From Aureimonas phyllosphaerae (GTDB lineage: Bacteria > Pseudomonadota > Alphaproteobacteria > Rhizobiales > Rhizobiaceae), in the NCBI RefSeq assembly GCF_900113065.1, contig NZ_FOOA01000002.1, positions 366,974 through 430,973 of the forward strand: DNA of 64,000 nucleotides. The letters run 5' to 3'. The notes under the pieces are model-generated. The model was not told the origin of the DNA and did not search any database. It was given only the letters and a program-made list of their open reading frames with translations. Position numbers and translations under genes: made by a program. This document shows, piece after piece, positions 36,252-46,007 of this stretch; the stretch's first letter is position 1, and each line of letters starts with the position of its first letter.

Positions 36252-36335
36252 CGAGTGATCAGCCTTTCGCAGAAGCCACGATTCGGTTTCGCTTATGGCA
36301 CGTAGGCGATCAAATGTGGCGATCCAACGTGCGCC

Positions 36336-36863
36336 TCAGCGTCCGTCGCCCTTGGGGCGAACGGCGTTCCGTCGCAGGACGCTCTCACCCAGCCGCTCCA
36401 GCGCCCTGCGCAGGTTGTCGCTCTCGATGCGTGCGGTCGCCTCCCGGATCGTGTCGCGATGGCTCGCCGTCAGCGGCCCGACCGGCGGCTTTCGATTCGG
36501 TCGCACTTGCCGCACGGCGCGTTGCACGATCTTGATCTTGTCCACCGCGCGATATCCGAAATAGTCGTTCACGCGCGAGAGGATCGTTTCGACCTCATGC
36601 TGGAGCCGAAGCGCGAACGCGCCTTCGCACGCGATGACGAGGGTCGCCGGTTGTGTCGTCTCGTCGCCGTAGCCCTTCGGCCAGACCAGCTTTTCCGGCC
36701 GGCAGCCTTCCTCGAGCCGTGGCCCGACGATCTCGGGCCACGCCCCGATCAGGTCTAGCGACATTCCGGCCTTGCGTGCCACCACGGGCTCGACGAGTTG
36801 CGACACGAGATCGCCAATCGGCCGAGCCGCCCGTCGCAGCCCCCGAGGCGACTTCGAACTCAC
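36336..36863 (-). CDS. dciA: DciA-like DUF721 protein
   Basis: DciA is the ancestral bacterial loader of the replicative helicase DnaB, carrying the DUF721 domain. The 175-residue product has the domain at about 15-110, including LDLIGAWPEIVGPRLEEGCR and the beta segment TLVIACEGAFALRLQHEV, and then a basic tail. The GTG at 36863 overlaps the stop of the upstream ligase gene by 4 bp (GTGA), so its translation is likely coupled to it. Function as a helicase loader is inferred from the family. No dnaC is visible in the window. Confidence 0.85.
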   Translation of the reverse strand: MSSKSPRGLRRAARPIGDLVSQLVEPVVARKAGMSLDLIGAWPEIVGPRLEEGCRPEKLVWPKGYGDETTQPATLVIACEGAFALRLQHEVETILSRVNDYFGYRAVDKIKIVQRAVRQVRPNRKPPVGPLTASHRDTIREATARIESDNLRRALERLGESVLRRNAVRPKGDGR

Positions 36864-38086
36864 GGCGTGACCGCCGGCAGACCGCCAAATGGTCGCCTTC
36901 GGCGCAGTTCGGTGAGGATCACCGCCATGCTCGCAAAGGCGACCAGCACCATCCATTCGTTCAGAAGAACGCCGTGGAAGAGTCCGAAGACGAAGGTGAA
37001 GGCAACCAGCGCGACGCTGGCATCCCGCACGACCGGATCGTCCGCGCGGCGGAATGCGCCCGAGAGGAAGGCCACCATAGCCCCCGACATGAGGAGAACG
37101 CCGACAAGCCCGCTCGACAGCGCCTCATCAAGGACGAGATTGTGCAGGTGCTGGTAGCGCAGGATCTCACGCGCGTTCGAACCTGCTTCTTCAGCCACGA
37201 GGTCCATGCGCGCCGTGCCGCCGACGCCGATGAACGGATGCTCGGCAAGGACCCGGACCGCGGACGACCACATCGCCATGCGCGTATCCACCGAGCCGAC
37301 CGCCAAGCCCGTCGCCTCGTAGGCCTCCATCTCCGAGACGCCCGACTCGATGCGGTCGAGCAGGAAGCCGCCGACCGGCACGACCGCCGTCATCGCGGCG
37401 ACGATGCCCGCGACAAGCGCGATCGCAGCCCGTCTTCCAGTTGCCCGCAGACGAGGAAGCGCGCGGCGCAGGTCGAGGAGCGCCACGACCACGAAGAGGA
37501 GCATGGCGGCGCGGGTGCCACTGAGGACGATCGGAACGGCCCCGAGATAGGTCCAGAACCGCCCGTCCGGAAGGAAGCGCCATCGCCCACCGGTCGGCAG
37601 CCGCGCCGCGATGGCCACGGCGCCGACCACGAAGGCGAAGATCGCTTCGTTCTTGCCGAGGCCGACGCGCGCACCGGTCATCGCATAGTCGATCGGAGCC
37701 AGGATCACGAGTGCGATCACCCCGACCCGCGCGCCCCAGGCCAGGGCATGCGCCGGATGGCGCACGAGACCGAGGCCGAGCGGAAGGAGGGCGCAGGCGA
37801 ACTCGAGACCGGCATACGACAGGACGCGGTTCCCATCGAGGGGTTCGCCACGCACGAGGCTGAGGCCGATCTGCCAGATCGCCCAGGCGGCAAGCGTACT
37901 CGTGAAGACGACGGGCGCGCCGCGCCAAGAGCGGGGGCGCGCAAGCGCGAGATACAGACCGCAGACGGAGAAGAAGAGAAACGCGATCTTGCCCACCGAG
38001 ATCAGCAGAGACAGGCAGAGCATGCCAACGGCGAGCACCATCGGGTCCCATCGGCGACGGCGGAGGAGCAGCGTCTTCACCGTCAT
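36860..38086 (-). CDS. O-antigen ligase/polymerase family membrane protein
   Basis: This is a multi-pass inner-membrane protein of the Wzy/WaaL superfamily, which polymerises or transfers lipid-linked glycans in the periplasm. The 408-residue product has about ten hydrophobic segments and a large periplasmic loop late in the sequence holding the family pattern HPFIGVGG and the following RYQHLHNLVLDEALSSGLVG. His in LHN is expected to be catalytic. The ATG at 38086 overlaps the glycosyltransferase stop by 4 bp. Ligase and polymerase cannot be told apart by sequence. Confidence 0.82.
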   Translation of the reverse strand: MTVKTLLLRRRRWDPMVLAVGMLCLSLLISVGKIAFLFFSVCGLYLALARPRSWRGAPVVFTSTLAAWAIWQIGLSLVRGEPLDGNRVLSYAGLEFACALLPLGLGLVRHPAHALAWGARVGVIALVILAPIDYAMTGARVGLGKNEAIFAFVVGAVAIAARLPTGGRWRFLPDGRFWTYLGAVPIVLSGTRAAMLLFVVVALLDLRRALPRLRATGRRAAIALVAGIVAAMTAVVPVGGFLLDRIESGVSEMEAYEATGLAVGSVDTRMAMWSSAVRVLAEHPFIGVGGTARMDLVAEEAGSNAREILRYQHLHNLVLDEALSSGLVGVLLMSGAMVAFLSGAFRRADDPVVRDASVALVAFTFVFGLFHGVLLNEWMVLVAFASMAVILTELRRRRPFGGLPAVTP

Positions 38087-38832
38087 CTCGCCCGCTCCGC
38101 TGCGAACGCATAAGCGATCCGGCGCACCAGTTCGCTTGCGCGGAAGACGAGCGTCGGCAGACGACGCCAGGGCTTCAGCTTGCGGGAGCCGTAGCGCCCG
38201 CCGACCTCGATCTGGCTGGTCTTGGAGCGCTGGCTGAAAGCGACGAGATCGTCCCAGATGTCGAACGTTCGGAGCTTCGTGTCCCACCCGCGCTCAATCG
38301 CGACGTCGAACGGAAGCGACATAGGCTTCAACGCTTCCGCGAGCCGCTGTGCGGCGGTTCGGCGCACGATATAGGCGGCCGCGCTGCCCGTCGGACCGTG
38401 AAACGAGGCCGCCAGCGTCCTGCCTTCGGGAAGCACCCGCAATCGACGTCGCGAGGGCCGCCTGTGATGGGCAAAGCGCACGACGTCCCAGTCGTCCCGC
38501 GAAGCCAGCGCCTGAAGGACCGCCAGCATCTCCGGGCGCGGGCGAACGTCGTCCTCGAACACGACGCCGGCCTCGGCTGCACCGGCTGCAACGGCTTCGA
38601 TCGCCTTGAGATGGCTGAGATAGCAACCATACTCGCCAGCCGCCGGCCTCTTGCCGTGGCGTCGCTGGAAGCGGGGCGTATCGAGCAGGTCGCGTTCGGC
38701 CTCCGGGATCGCCTTCCCATCGACCCCGGCGACCCGTATCAGGTCGATGCCAGCAGCCGCCATGTCGGCGCGAATGTCCGCGAGGCGCTCGGGCGACCGG
38801 TCGAGATTGATGACGAAGAAATCGATACGCAC
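38083..38832 (-). CDS. Glycosyltransferase family 25 (LPS/LOS sugar transferase)
   Basis: The 249-residue product is a cytoplasmic family 25 glycosyltransferase, a group that adds galactose or other sugars to lipooligosaccharide. It begins FFVINLDRSPERL and has the family segment AGEYGCYLSHLKAIEAVAAG at 65-84, the acidic motif FEDDVRP at 92-98 and GSAAAYIVRR. The GTG start at 38832 is inferred from the family N-terminus. It is first in a coupled run with the ligase and dciA, and its start lies 1 bp from the putative mutY start on the other strand. Confidence 0.88.
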   Translation of the reverse strand: MRIDFFVINLDRSPERLADIRADMAAAGIDLIRVAGVDGKAIPEAERDLLDTPRFQRRHGKRPAAGEYGCYLSHLKAIEAVAAGAAEAGVVFEDDVRPRPEMLAVLQALASRDDWDVVRFAHHRRPSRRRLRVLPEGRTLAASFHGPTGSAAAYIVRRTAAQRLAEALKPMSLPFDVAIERGWDTKLRTFDIWDDLVAFSQRSKTSQIEVGGRYGSRKLKPWRRLPTLVFRASELVRRIAYAFAAERAR

Positions 38833-38833
38833 G

Positions 38834-41148
<2,315 letters not shown>

Positions 41149-41261
41149 CGAACGAGCTTAATGATCGGTGAACCCGCACCGGGTGTTCAGGTCGCCGACC
41201 CTGTGCTACCGGGTCCGCGTCTCCCCGACCGTTTCGTTTCAAAGTGCCGGAGGGCATCCCC

Positions 41262-41945
41262 ATGCCGCTTTCCCTCGTGCTGTTCGACTGCGACGGCGTC
41301 CTCGTCGATTCCGAGATCATCTCGGCCAAGGTCGACTCGAAGATGCTGAAGGAGGTCGGCTACGAGATCTCGCCCTCCGAGATCGCGGAGCGCTTTGCGG
41401 GCCTCACGCAGGACCGGATCGCCGAGCTCCTGCAGGAAGAGGCGGGCATCCGCCTGCCGGAGGACTACAACGACCGGCAGCGGCAGGCGCTCGACGAACG
41501 CCTGGCCGCCGAGGTCGAGGCGATCGCGGGCGTCCACGAGATGCTGGATCGGATCGACCTGCCGCGCGCCATCTGCTCGAATTCATCCGGCGAACGGCTG
41601 AAGATGATGCTGGAGCGCGTGAAGCTGTGGGACCGCTTCCGGCCTTACGTCTTCCCGGCCCGCGAGGTGGGCACGAAGAAGACCAAGCCGGCGCCCGATG
41701 TCTATCTCTACGGCTGCCGCGAGTTCGACGCCAAGCCCGCCGAGACGATCGTCCTGGAGGACTCGGTGCACGGTGTCGCCGCGGCGGCGGCAGCCGGCTG
41801 CCGCGTCGTCGGTTTCGTCGGGGCGAGCCACACCTACCCCGGCCACGCGGACTCGCTGACCGACGCCGGCGCCGAAACGGTGATCCGGCGCCTCTCGGAG
41901 TTCCCCGCAGTCGTCGAGGCCTTTGCCGATTGGGAACAGGTCTGA
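41262..41945 (+). CDS. HAD-family sugar or glycolate phosphatase
   Basis: The 227-residue product is a HAD-IA hydrolase of the phosphoglycolate phosphatase / beta-phosphoglucomutase group. Motif I is LFDCDGVLVDSE (nucleophile Asp9, Asp11), motif II is ICSNSSGERLK, the motif III Lys lies in KTKPAPDVYLYG and motif IV is VLEDSVHGVAAA. The cap domain lies at about 17-85. The ATG at 41262 follows GGAGGG at good spacing. Its substrate is unknown. It converges on the lipoprotein gene with a 4-bp gap. Confidence 0.88.
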   Translation: MPLSLVLFDCDGVLVDSEIISAKVDSKMLKEVGYEISPSEIAERFAGLTQDRIAELLQEEAGIRLPEDYNDRQRQALDERLAAEVEAIAGVHEMLDRIDLPRAICSNSSGERLKMMLERVKLWDRFRPYVFPAREVGTKKTKPAPDVYLYGCREFDAKPAETIVLEDSVHGVAAAAAAGCRVVGFVGASHTYPGHADSLTDAGAETVIRRLSEFPAVVEAFADWEQV

Positions 41946-41949
41946 CGCG

Positions 41950-42501
41950 TCAGGAGCCGGGACGCTTGGCGCCGTTCTGCGGGCCTTCGTCGAACCCGGC
42001 ATAGACCACGAGCGAGCGGCCCTTCGGCACGGCGATGCGGATCGCCCGGTCGACGTAGCGGAAGTCCTGCGCTCCGCCGGCCGGGGTTACCCCGACCGGT
42101 TGCTGGCCGAGCTGGCTGTAGACGAGCTGGTTGGCGTCGAGGATCGCGACGCGGATCGGCAACTGGACCTCGCCGGACCGCGCGGCCGGCCCCGGAACCA
42201 CACGACCGGCAATGCCGACTTCCATGTAGAGCTGGCCATCCCGCACGCGGCACGAGCGCGTCGTGCCCGAGATCGAGGCGATGTACTGGAGATTGTCGCC
42301 CTCGCCCTTGCGCAGGATGGCCGTGCCCTCGCGAAGGCTCACCTGCGGACAGTAGTCCGGCACCGTACCCTCGCTCGAGGCCGCCCGGACCGGCGCGGGA
42401 GCCACCGACGCGCCGCCGCCGCCGGAGGTGCTGCAGGCGCCGAGCGCAAGGCCCGCCAGAACGAGGCTGGCGGCGTTGCGTGCGAAGATCAGCTTGGACA
42501 T
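41950..42501 (-). CDS. Hypothetical lipoprotein
   Basis: The 183-residue product has a lipoprotein signal with lipobox LGAC at Cys23 and a Gly/Ser-rich spacer. A soluble domain follows with YCPQVSLREGTAIL, a conserved-looking motif seen in rhizobial lipoproteins of unknown role. Two cysteines (YCPQ, RSCRV) could pair. The end is FDEGPQNGAKRPGS. The second ATG (42501) is taken as start. It is divergent from thrC, with 128 bp between starts. I do not know its function. Confidence 0.82.
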   Translation of the reverse strand: MSKLIFARNAASLVLAGLALGACSTSGGGGASVAPAPVRAASSEGTVPDYCPQVSLREGTAILRKGEGDNLQYIASISGTTRSCRVRDGQLYMEVGIAGRVVPGPAARSGEVQLPIRVAILDANQLVYSQLGQQPVGVTPAGGAQDFRYVDRAIRIAVPKGRSLVVYAGFDEGPQNGAKRPGS

Positions 42502-42629
42502 ATGCATGCGGCGGTTCTTCCCATACCGTGTCGAGCCGTTCTATATCAGGCCCCTATCCGGGTTTCGACCGGGCGGGACGCGAAATCCGCGGCGCCCGGT
42601 TTTGCCGAACCGAAGGTTTGGGAGTTATC

Positions 42630-44039
42630 GTGAGATATGTCAGTTCGCGGGGCGAAGCTCCGGTCCTCGGGTTCGCCGACGTTCTCCTTGCGGGCCTTGC
42701 CAGCGACGGCGGCCTCTATGTGCCTGAGACCTGGCCGCAGATCGCCCCGGAAACGATCGCCTCCTTTGCCGGCCGCCCTTATGCCGAGGTTGCTCTCGAA
42801 GTCCTGAAGCCGTTCGTCGGTGACGAGATCGCGCCGGACGCACTGGAGCGCATGGTTCGCGAAGCCTACGCGACGTTCCGCCATCCGGCGGTCGCACCGC
42901 TCGTGCAGATCGGCGACCGTCATTTCGTGCTGGAGCTCTTCCACGGCCCGACGCTCGCCTTCAAGGACGTCGCCATGCAGCTTCTGGCGCGGCTGATGGA
43001 CCATGTCCTCGCCCAGCGCGGCCAGCGTGCGACGGTGGTCGGCGCGACCTCTGGCGATACCGGCGGCGCGGCGATCGCAGCCTTCGCCGCCAGCGACCGC
43101 ACCGACATGTTCATCTTGTTCCCGAAGGGCCGCGTCTCGCCGGTCCAGCAGCGGCAGATGACGACGGCGGGTTCGGACATCGTCCATGCGGTTGCGATCG
43201 AGGGCACGTTCGACGACTGCCAGGCGCTCGTGAAGGCGATGTTCAACGACGCCGCGTTCCGCCGCGAAAGCGCGCTGTCGGGCGTCAACTCCATCAACTG
43301 GGCCCGCATCATGGCCCAAATCGTCTACTATTTTACCGCCGCCGCCAGCGTCGGCGCGCCTCGCAAAGCCGTGTCGTTCACCGTTCCGACCGGCAATTTC
43401 GGCGACATCTTCGCGGGGTTCGCCGCCAAGCGCATGGGCCTGCCGGTTGAGCGCCTGATCGTCGCCACCAACGAGAACGACATTCTGGAGCGGTGCCTGC
43501 GCACCGGGCGCTACGAGATGGAAGGCGTCCACGCCACCATGTCGCCGTCGATGGACATCGAGATCTCGTCGAATTTCGAGCGGTTGCTGTTCGAGGCGAG
43601 CGGGCGTGACGCGGGCGTCATCCGCCGGCTCATGGACCAGCTCAAGCAGTCCCGCGCCTTTACCGTGCCCGACGACATCCTTTCCTACATCCGCGCCGAG
43701 TTCGACGCCGGGCGCACCGGCGAAGGCGAGACGGCCGAGACGATCCGCGACCAGCTGGCGTCGACCGCCTATCTCCTCGATCCCCACACGGCGGTCGCCG
43801 TCGCCGTTGCGGAAAAGCGCATGGGCGACGTGCCGATGATCTCGCTCGGCACCGCGCATCCCGCCAAGTTCCCCGCCTCCGTTAAGGCGGCCTGCGGCAC
43901 CGAGCCGCCCCTGCCCCCGAGCCATGCCGACCTGATGACGAAGGGCGAACGGTTCGACGTCCTTCCCAACGATCTGGACGCACTCCAGGCGTACATTCGC
44001 GAGCGCAGCCGCGCCGTGCGCCTCGGGGCCGCTGCATGA
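42630..44039 (+). CDS. thrC: Threonine synthase
   Basis: Threonine synthase converts O-phosphohomoserine to threonine with pyridoxal phosphate. The 469-residue product starts at a GTG (42630, with GGAG before it) and has the cofactor lysine Lys112 in PTLAFKDVAMQ. The phosphate-binding GATSGDTGGAA and the C-terminal NFERLLFEASGRD are those of the longer proteobacterial class. The stop overlaps the M16 peptidase start (ATGA). The preceding step, homoserine kinase, is encoded at 51392-52372. Confidence 0.96.
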   Translation: MRYVSSRGEAPVLGFADVLLAGLASDGGLYVPETWPQIAPETIASFAGRPYAEVALEVLKPFVGDEIAPDALERMVREAYATFRHPAVAPLVQIGDRHFVLELFHGPTLAFKDVAMQLLARLMDHVLAQRGQRATVVGATSGDTGGAAIAAFAASDRTDMFILFPKGRVSPVQQRQMTTAGSDIVHAVAIEGTFDDCQALVKAMFNDAAFRRESALSGVNSINWARIMAQIVYYFTAAASVGAPRKAVSFTVPTGNFGDIFAGFAAKRMGLPVERLIVATNENDILERCLRTGRYEMEGVHATMSPSMDIEISSNFERLLFEASGRDAGVIRRLMDQLKQSRAFTVPDDILSYIRAEFDAGRTGEGETAETIRDQLASTAYLLDPHTAVAVAVAEKRMGDVPMISLGTAHPAKFPASVKAACGTEPPLPPSHADLMTKGERFDVLPNDLDALQAYIRERSRAVRLGAAA

Positions 44040-45343
44040 GCGTCGAGATCACGCGTCTTTCCAACGGGCTGACGATCGCCACCGAAACCATGCCGACGCT
44101 AGAAAGCGCGGCGCTCGGCGTCTGGGTCAAGGCCGGGGCGCGTGACGAGGCCGAGGGCGAGCACGGCATCGCCCATCTTCTCGAGCACATGGCATTCAAG
44201 GGCACGAGCCGGCGCAGCGCGCGCCAGATCGCAGAAGAGATCGAGGACGTCGGCGGCGAGCTCAACGCATCGACCAGCGTCGAGACCACCGCCTACTATG
44301 CCCGCGTCATGAAGGACGACGTGCCGCTCGCCGTCGACATCCTCACCGACATCCTCCTCGACTCTCGCTTCGACGAGGAAGAGCTGGCGCGTGAGCAGCA
44401 CGTCATCCTGCAGGAGATCGGTGCGGCCGAGGACACGCCGGACGACATCGTCTTCGACCATTTCCAGAGCGCGGCTTACGCCGACCAGATTCTCGGCCGT
44501 CCGATCCTCGGCACGCGCGAGAGCGTCAGCGGCTTCACACCCGAACAGATCCGCGCCTACCTGAAGCGGCACTATTCGCCCGACCAGATGGTGGTATCGG
44601 CCGCCGGCGCCGTCTCGCACGACGACGTGGTGCGCCGCGTGGAGGCGGCGTTCGGATCGTCGGTGTCCTCGGCGGAGGGAACGCATCGCCGTGAGCCTGC
44701 CGTCTACACCGGCGGTGACTTCCGCGAGGAACGCGATCTCGCCGACGCGCAGATGGTGCTCGGCTTTCCGGGTCGACCCTACTACCAGCGCGATTTCTAT
44801 GCCGCGCAGGTGCTCTCGATTATTCTCGGCGGCGGCATGTCGTCCCGGCTGTTCCAGGAAATCCGCGAGACGCGCGGCCTTTGCTACGCGATCTCGGCGT
44901 TCCACTGGAGCTTCTCCGACACCGGCATCTTCGGCGTCCATGCCGCGACCGGCGAGGAAGAGATGGCCGAGCTCGCGCCGGTGATCGTGTCCGAATTGGT
45001 GCGTGCCACTGAGGGCATCACCGAGAAGGAAGTGAACCGCGCGCGGGCGCAGATGCGCTCTAGCCTCCTGATGAGCCAGGAGAGCCCCGCCTCCCGTGCC
45101 GGGCAGATCGCGCGCCAGCTGATGTTCAAGGGCGCGGTGCTCGAGAACGCCGAACTCCTCGAGCGACTGGCCGCGATCGATGCGCCGCGCCTCACGGACC
45201 TTGCGGCCCGCACATTCCTCGGCACGACGCCGACGCTCGCCGCGATCGGCCCGGTCTCGCGCCTTCCCGACATCGGCGAGATCGCCAGGGGTGTTGCCGT
45301 CAGTTCCGCATCCGCGCCGGTCCGCAAACTCGTTTCGATCTAG
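44036..45343 (+). CDS. M16 family zinc peptidase (processing-peptidase-like)
   Basis: The 435-residue product belongs to the pitrilysin/mitochondrial processing peptidase family. It has the inverted zinc motif HLLEH at 47-51 and the downstream Glu in the region of ETTAYYARV, and a conserved C-terminal half without the motif (GGGMSSRLFQEIRETRGL). Alphaproteobacterial members of this type resemble the MPP beta subunit and often follow thrC, as here, with a 4-bp overlap. It lacks a signal peptide, so it is probably cytosolic. Its natural substrate is unclear. Confidence 0.93.
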   Translation: MSVEITRLSNGLTIATETMPTLESAALGVWVKAGARDEAEGEHGIAHLLEHMAFKGTSRRSARQIAEEIEDVGGELNASTSVETTAYYARVMKDDVPLAVDILTDILLDSRFDEEELAREQHVILQEIGAAEDTPDDIVFDHFQSAAYADQILGRPILGTRESVSGFTPEQIRAYLKRHYSPDQMVVSAAGAVSHDDVVRRVEAAFGSSVSSAEGTHRREPAVYTGGDFREERDLADAQMVLGFPGRPYYQRDFYAAQVLSIILGGGMSSRLFQEIRETRGLCYAISAFHWSFSDTGIFGVHAATGEEEMAELAPVIVSELVRATEGITEKEVNRARAQMRSSLLMSQESPASRAGQIARQLMFKGAVLENAELLERLAAIDAPRLTDLAARTFLGTTPTLAAIGPVSRLPDIGEIARGVAVSSASAPVRKLVSI

Positions 45344-45357
45344 ACGAGCGAACCGCC

Positions 45358-45966
45358 ATGGCCTTCTTCGACTGGGTTCAGCCAGCGGCTCAGCCTGTGC
45401 TGACGGGGCCCGGCGTCCTCCTACGGCTTCCGCGCGCCGCCGACTACGAGGCATGGCGCGACCTTCGTGCGCGGAGCCGCGCGTTCCTCACACCTTGGGA
45501 ACCCAGTTGGACTGTGGACGAGCTCCATCGCAGTTCCTACCGGTTGCGGCTGCGGCGCTATCGACTGGATGCCCGGCAAAGGACCAGCTACACCTACTTC
45601 GTGTTCGACCGCGATGGAGCCGTGCTGATGGGAGGCCTAACCCTCGGTCGCATCCAGCGAGGCGTCGCCCAGACCGGAACTTTGGGTTACTGGATGGGCC
45701 AGCCCTTCGCAGGGCGTGGGATCATGACGCAGGCGGTCGAAGCGGTGATGGAGTTCGCCTTCGAGGTGCTCCGGCTGCATCGGCTGGAGGCTGCCTGCCT
45801 GCCACGCAATGCCGCGTCGATACGGCTTCTGGAGAAATCCGGCTTCTCGCGCGAAGGGCATCTGCGCCAGTATCTCAAAATAGCCGGTGTCTGGGAGGAT
45901 CACCTGCTCTACTCGATTCTCTCCGACGACCGGATGCTGGGCCGCATCCCGCCATCGGCTTGCTGA
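45358..45966 (+). CDS. GNAT N-acetyltransferase, RimJ/RimL-like
   Basis: The 202-residue product is a GNAT acetyltransferase of the RimJ/RimL type that acetylates alpha-amino groups of proteins such as ribosomal S5. The acetyl-CoA-binding loop is GQPFAGRGIMTQAVEAVMEF, and the family end is NAASIRLLEKSGFSREGHLR. It starts 14 bp after the M16 peptidase and continues the thrC-M16 operon, an order common in rhizobia. Assignment to RimJ in the strict sense is by similarity of motif and neighbourhood. Confidence 0.9.
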   Translation: MAFFDWVQPAAQPVLTGPGVLLRLPRAADYEAWRDLRARSRAFLTPWEPSWTVDELHRSSYRLRLRRYRLDARQRTSYTYFVFDRDGAVLMGGLTLGRIQRGVAQTGTLGYWMGQPFAGRGIMTQAVEAVMEFAFEVLRLHRLEAACLPRNAASIRLLEKSGFSREGHLRQYLKIAGVWEDHLLYSILSDDRMLGRIPPSAC

Positions 45967-46007
45967 CCACTCCTTCGCCTTCGCGAACAAAGGCCCGAAC
46001 GCGCTCG

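Noticed and set aside
33669..36305. Long plus-strand open frame opposite ppdK and dsbA
   Set aside because: Antisense shadow of strongly supported genes, no ribosome-binding site or domain seen.
42508..42629. Riboswitch or attenuator before thrC
   Set aside because: The leader is short, has only a weak 5-bp hairpin and no Thr/Ile-rich leader peptide was found.
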